DNA of 33,918 nucleotides from Candidatus Kaiserbacteria bacterium (GTDB lineage: Bacteria; Patescibacteriota; Minisyncoccia; Phycocordibacterales; UBA918). Location: contig JANLIJ010000109.1 of NCBI GenBank assembly GCA_024653575.1, positions 1 to 33,918 on the forward strand. The letters run 5' to 3'. Positions 31,198-33,918 of the stretch are shown one piece after another. The notes under the pieces are model-generated. The model was not told the origin of the DNA. It saw nothing but the letters and a program-made list of their open reading frames with translations, and did not search any database. The position numbers and the translations under genes are program-made. Position 1 is the first letter of the stretch. The number at the start of each line of letters is the position of its first letter.

Positions 31198-31209
31198 TCC
31201 CGGCGCACA
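31197..31209 (+). repeat. tRNA-Tyr 3'-end direct repeat, left boundary of the 31.3-kb block
   Basis: CTCCCGGCGCACA, identical to the end of the intact tRNA-Tyr. Similar copies lie at 31970-31979 and 33618-33627 on the same strand, bracketing the two unknown genes. Confidence 0.6.
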
Positions 31210-31289
31210 AATGTTGACTTTACCAAAAAATAGTTATTTACTTCAGACATTCTCAGCAGGACTGAGTGTTCTTCTTCAGGAGAGATCTA

Positions 31290-31862
31290 ATGAGCACAGA
31301 CCATGTTTCACAATACCTTCAGTCTCGGCGAGAGCGTCTCACCTTGCTCGAAGCCATGTGGAATGATCCAAAGGTACAAATGTACAACGATGTGGAACTT
31401 CCGCCCAAGGACGGCTCACCATCAGTCTTCCTTAACGGTCCGACTTCCCGTCATCAGATCCTTGAACTAAACCACCGTTGTCTGTCCGTGTATCATCTGC
31501 GTACGGCAGGCTTTACGGGGTGGATTTTCGCACCCGAACCTCGCGGGCAAGAAGAGTCCGACGATTTCACGGAACGAGATTACATCCATAAGTGGGAGTC
31601 AAGTCGGCGCTTCTCTGCATCATGTAATTCATTCTGGATTCCACGAGATGGCAACGAGCTACTCGGACTCAACAGCAATCTCGAATTGGGTATTGATCTC
31701 GGCAAAGTGTTGTCGGGCATAGAAGGTCAGAAAGTGTTTGTTGGCTGGCCTGATGATGCCATGCGCATGGGACTGCCAAGTCACTACCGTCAGCTCGCAG
31801 ATCTTCCACTCTATCGGAATCTTTGGGTCATGTGCGAGCAAATTGCTCTGCAAATGAAGTGA
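31290..31862 (+). CDS. Unrecognised soluble protein in a tRNA-repeat-bounded block
   Basis: I do not recognise this protein. From the ATG at 31290 (AGGAGAG 5 nt before it) it has 190 residues; the track start at 31266 is earlier and unsupported. It is soluble and rich in Trp, Arg, Asp and Pro (LEAMWNDPKVQMYNDVELPP, TSRHQILELNHRCLSVYHL, GFTGWIFAPEPRGQEE), with no known catalytic motif. A weak promoter (TTGACT-17-TTTACT, 31214-31242) begins right after the tRNA-Tyr 3'-end repeat. A terminator hairpin follows. The classical ribosome-binding site and position suggest a recently acquired cargo gene. Confidence 0.55.
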   Translation: MSTDHVSQYLQSRRERLTLLEAMWNDPKVQMYNDVELPPKDGSPSVFLNGPTSRHQILELNHRCLSVYHLRTAGFTGWIFAPEPRGQEESDDFTERDYIHKWESSRRFSASCNSFWIPRDGNELLGLNSNLELGIDLGKVLSGIEGQKVFVGWPDDAMRMGLPSHYRQLADLPLYRNLWVMCEQIALQMK

Positions 31863-31877
31863 CCCAGGAACACAATC

Positions 31878-31925
31878 AGCTCCATCAATGAAAGCAGTTC
31901 GCTTTCCCACGGAGCTGTTTTCATT
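31878..31925 (+). terminator. Terminator of the 31.3-kb unknown gene
   Basis: AGCTCC/GGAGCT with an inner GAAAGC/GCTTTC hairpin, followed by TGTTTTCATTTT, 16 bases after the stop codon. Confidence 0.6.
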
Positions 31926-31969
31926 TTATACAGACTGTTGAGATAAAACCGTTCGGATTTCGTCCCATA

Positions 31970-32024
31970 CGGCGCACAAAAGCGTAAAAAAGCGAGACTT
32001 GTGTCTCGCTTTTTTACGCTTTTG
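31970..32024. terminator. tRNA-Tyr 3'-end repeat plus 22-bp perfect palindrome
   Basis: CGGCGCACAAAA (repeat) runs into CAAAAGCG...GCGAGAC (31977-31998), which pairs perfectly over 22 bp with 32003-32024 around TTGT. It lies between two convergent genes and has T-runs on both strands. After it, GAGTGAAGTTCGACTCTCAC looks like a decayed T arm. Confidence 0.7.
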
Positions 32025-32057
32025 CGGGGGCCTGAGTGAAGTTCGACTCTCACCACT

Positions 32058-33560
32058 TTACTTGATAACAAACTCTTTGAGTAACGTATTTACCATTATA
32101 ACAAAATTATCCATATCTCCATAAATAACAAAGGAAATCACTTCGTTCACTCCTGGCATAGGAATGAGGATTTGTGTCCAATCCCAGTATCCATCGATAC
32201 CACCTTTCTTTATATATATTTCTTTATCTGCAATAGTAGTTGCTGAGAAACTATTAAAATCAGGAAAATCAACAATATTTAAAACCAAGCCTCCTTCTAT
32301 TTTATTTTCTCCTTTTCCAAACTGAGCTTTTTCAACTTTTGATTCTGGATAATTATATAATTGAATATAATTAGTGTGTCTTTCTAATCTCCATTCCATG
32401 GGGTATTCAAAGCTATATACATTATCTTTATCCGTAAACAAGACAGTGTTTTGGGTTGCGCTTTTGCTACTTCCAGTTGAAATTGAGCCAATATAAAACA
32501 AATCTAGTGCGTACTTGAAACGAGCTGTATTCAATGAACCAGCAACAGTTGGCATTGAGTCAATATACTCAGTAACATCTGTACCACACTTTGACTCCAA
32601 TCCTAAAATACTCTGGAAAAAATCCTTCAAAGTAAGCAATTTTGTTATATCAAAAATATGAAATCTGTAAGCTATCCAGCAATTTTGATTGGAGGAGTGC
32701 TTACTAATTTCCTGAATTGAATACTCTTCTTTTTTAACATACAGCACCATATCCATCATATCTGGACTTGTATCTAATTCAGCTTGCAAATCATTCATCC
32801 ATGGAATTGGTTCTCCAGACAAATATTTTTTTGCTATAGTTATTGAAGTGTCTTCATCATTTATGCTTACAGGAGAGGAAGAAATGGTTTTACTTACATC
32901 ATCCACCTCGGCTGCCTTTTCAGGGACAAATGTATACCAAATCCACCCACCAATAACCAACAGTGCGATAAAGAACGTGATAGTAAAATATTTTGATAAT
33001 TGAGGTCCTGGATTAGAATGATTTGATTGAACGGCTTCTTCAGGTTGAAGCCTTGATATAGAATTTCCCTGTTCAATTGCCATGACATATTCTGGTTTGT
33101 ATTTATAGAAAAATATCCCAAAGATAAACAAAAACCATGGCATAAAATATACAAAATATATAAAGTCTGCCTCATTAAAGAATCTAAAAAATGATACTTC
33201 ACGGTAAACCCAAAATATCCCTTGGAGACCAGTTAAAAATGGTGTGTGTGCAAGCAACCAACCAAGAGGGTGCAGGAGTAGTGTGGCACTGAAATACACT
33301 AATGTTGCTTGTAAACTAGCCAATATATAAAGAAACAATTTGTTCTCCCCTTCATCCTGACTCAACTTTTCAATAGCCAATGTAAAGGCGCTCAAAGATG
33401 CGAGTAGTGGCGCAATAAAAATAAATAGCGCTTGTCCATGGAAGAACAAAATAACACTAAGTGCTATTAAAAACACAGGTAGGACTGAAATGATTATATA
33501 GCGGAAAAATATTTTTTCTGTAATTAATGCAGACCAAAAAAACTGCTTAATAGATTTCAT
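32058..33560 (-). CDS. Unrecognised multi-helix membrane protein with a large extracytoplasmic domain
   Basis: 500 residues, not recognised. About five transmembrane helices lie in residues 20-165, a cytoplasmic loop follows (YKPEYVMAIEQGNSISRLQPEEAVQ), then one more helix (about 192-212, FTITFFIALLVIGGWIWYTFV). The remaining 290 residues would lie outside the membrane. The last part (about 390-500, YSFEYPMEWRLERHTNYIQLYNYPE) resembles beta-rich PsbP-like solute or lipid-binding folds in pattern only. The gene is clearly AT-richer than its neighbours and is enclosed by tRNA-Tyr 3'-end repeats with palindromes, so it is probably acquired. Function unknown. Confidence 0.6.
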   Translation of the reverse strand: MKSIKQFFWSALITEKIFFRYIIISVLPVFLIALSVILFFHGQALFIFIAPLLASLSAFTLAIEKLSQDEGENKLFLYILASLQATLVYFSATLLLHPLGWLLAHTPFLTGLQGIFWVYREVSFFRFFNEADFIYFVYFMPWFLFIFGIFFYKYKPEYVMAIEQGNSISRLQPEEAVQSNHSNPGPQLSKYFTITFFIALLVIGGWIWYTFVPEKAAEVDDVSKTISSSPVSINDEDTSITIAKKYLSGEPIPWMNDLQAELDTSPDMMDMVLYVKKEEYSIQEISKHSSNQNCWIAYRFHIFDITKLLTLKDFFQSILGLESKCGTDVTEYIDSMPTVAGSLNTARFKYALDLFYIGSISTGSSKSATQNTVLFTDKDNVYSFEYPMEWRLERHTNYIQLYNYPESKVEKAQFGKGENKIEGGLVLNIVDFPDFNSFSATTIADKEIYIKKGGIDGYWDWTQILIPMPGVNEVISFVIYGDMDNFVIMVNTLLKEFVIK

Positions 33561-33617
33561 ATAATATTACATTGATTTACCTATATTTTAACACACCGGT
33601 GCCGAACCTCCTCCAGT

Positions 33618-33670
33618 CCGGCGCACAAAATTATAAACGGCTTTTCGGCCGTTTTAATTTTGGGCGCCGG
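33618..33670. repeat. tRNA-Tyr 3'-end repeat with imperfect palindrome
   Basis: CCGGCGCACAAAATTATAAACGGC pairs with 33648-33670 with one mismatch and one bulge. It sits 58 bases upstream of the start of the membrane protein gene (which reads away on the minus strand) and is the third copy of the block boundary. A CAAGG/CCTTG hairpin follows. Confidence 0.6.
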
Positions 33671-33695
33671 GGCAAGGCATCTGTTTACCTTGTGT

Positions 33696-33795
33696 GAGAA
33701 ATTCGAAAAGGTTGCCAGATATTTTGAGAATGAAATGAATCAAAATAACGACAACCTGTACTGGTCATGTAATGACCGAAACTTCTTACAGAAGC
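33696..33795 (-). repeat. Two-hairpin module X, copy 3
   Basis: Minus strand: CTTCTGTAAGAAG, TTTC, hairpin GGTCA-TTACA-TGACC, AGTAC, hairpin AGGTTGTCG...GGCAACCT, TTCGAATTTCTC. Same layout as copies 1 and 2; here the T-arm-like flank has decayed (TTTCTC instead of CCCTC). I see nothing recognisable in the final 120 bases of the window after it. Confidence 0.6.
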
Positions 33796-33918
33796 TACTA
33801 TGACCCCCACCCCCAACGTATCTTCGCCGTATTTTCACCACTCCCCCTCTCCCTATTTGATATTTCACCCTCTGCATACACTACGAAGTATGTCCTCGTC
33901 TAGAATGAGGTTGTGTAT

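Noticed and set aside
30361-31210. A CRISPR array, because of many short repeats
   Set aside because: Repeats are irregular in length and spacing, are tRNA-derived, and no cas gene is present.

Overview
The window looks like a chromosomal segment of a Candidate Phyla Radiation / Patescibacteria genome, probably a Parcubacteria-type lineage. This is inferred from several traits. The genes are compact housekeeping genes with short products: a 344-residue DnaX, a RecQ without the winged-helix domain, and a Rel protein without ACT. Small membrane and H1-like proteins, a VirB2-like pilin fusion and a UMF1 transporter also fit. Many genes have a -10 box only 6-10 nt before the start codon, which points to leaderless mRNAs. 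TGA is used as a stop, so the Gracilibacteria-type recoding is absent. No marker gene settles the exact lineage.

Layout. 1-5.5 kb: a DoxX-like membrane protein, an SppA-type peptidase, then on the minus strand a MacA-MacB-type tripartite exporter operon and a CheY-like receiver. 5.6-8.8 kb: a secreted, extremely acidic peptidoglycan-binding protein closed by a perfect terminator, a membrane class III adenylate cyclase, and a rhodanese-DUF2892 protein. 8.8-18.3 kb: a long minus-strand run of UMF1 transporter, serS, ftsQ-like, dus, two small membrane/basic proteins, a D,D-carboxypeptidase, dnaX, a histidine phosphatase and mltG. This run mixes cell-wall growth, division, replication and translation. 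18.5-24.7 kb: dprA, topA, rel, and convergent parB. 24.8-28.7 kb: tRNA-Leu, an unknown gene, hicB-hicA, miaA and recQ. 28.7-33.9 kb: an accessory, hairpin-rich stretch organised around tRNA-Trp and tRNA-Tyr. It contains a VirB2/M15 fusion gene and two genes I cannot identify.

Three things stand out. First, three genes (topA, a 104-residue membrane protein and a 158-residue H1-like protein) start exactly after the motif TAACGGG. The complementary CCCGTTAG lies 100-170 nt upstream, and an extra competing ACGG(G) lies in between. This looks like an undescribed family of cis-regulatory RNA leaders. Second, the tRNA-Tyr locus holds several broken tRNA copies whose D or T loop is interrupted by a recurring two-hairpin module. 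Its stems change in a compensatory way between copies. A 5'-half copy of tRNA-Trp, also with a D-loop insert, sits just upstream of the intact tRNA-Trp, the same arrangement as for tRNA-Tyr. Third, copies of the tRNA-Tyr 3' end (CGGCGCACA) followed by large palindromes divide 30.7-33.7 kb into cassette-like blocks that carry the unknown genes. I saw no CRISPR array, rRNA gene or recognisable transposase or integrase.
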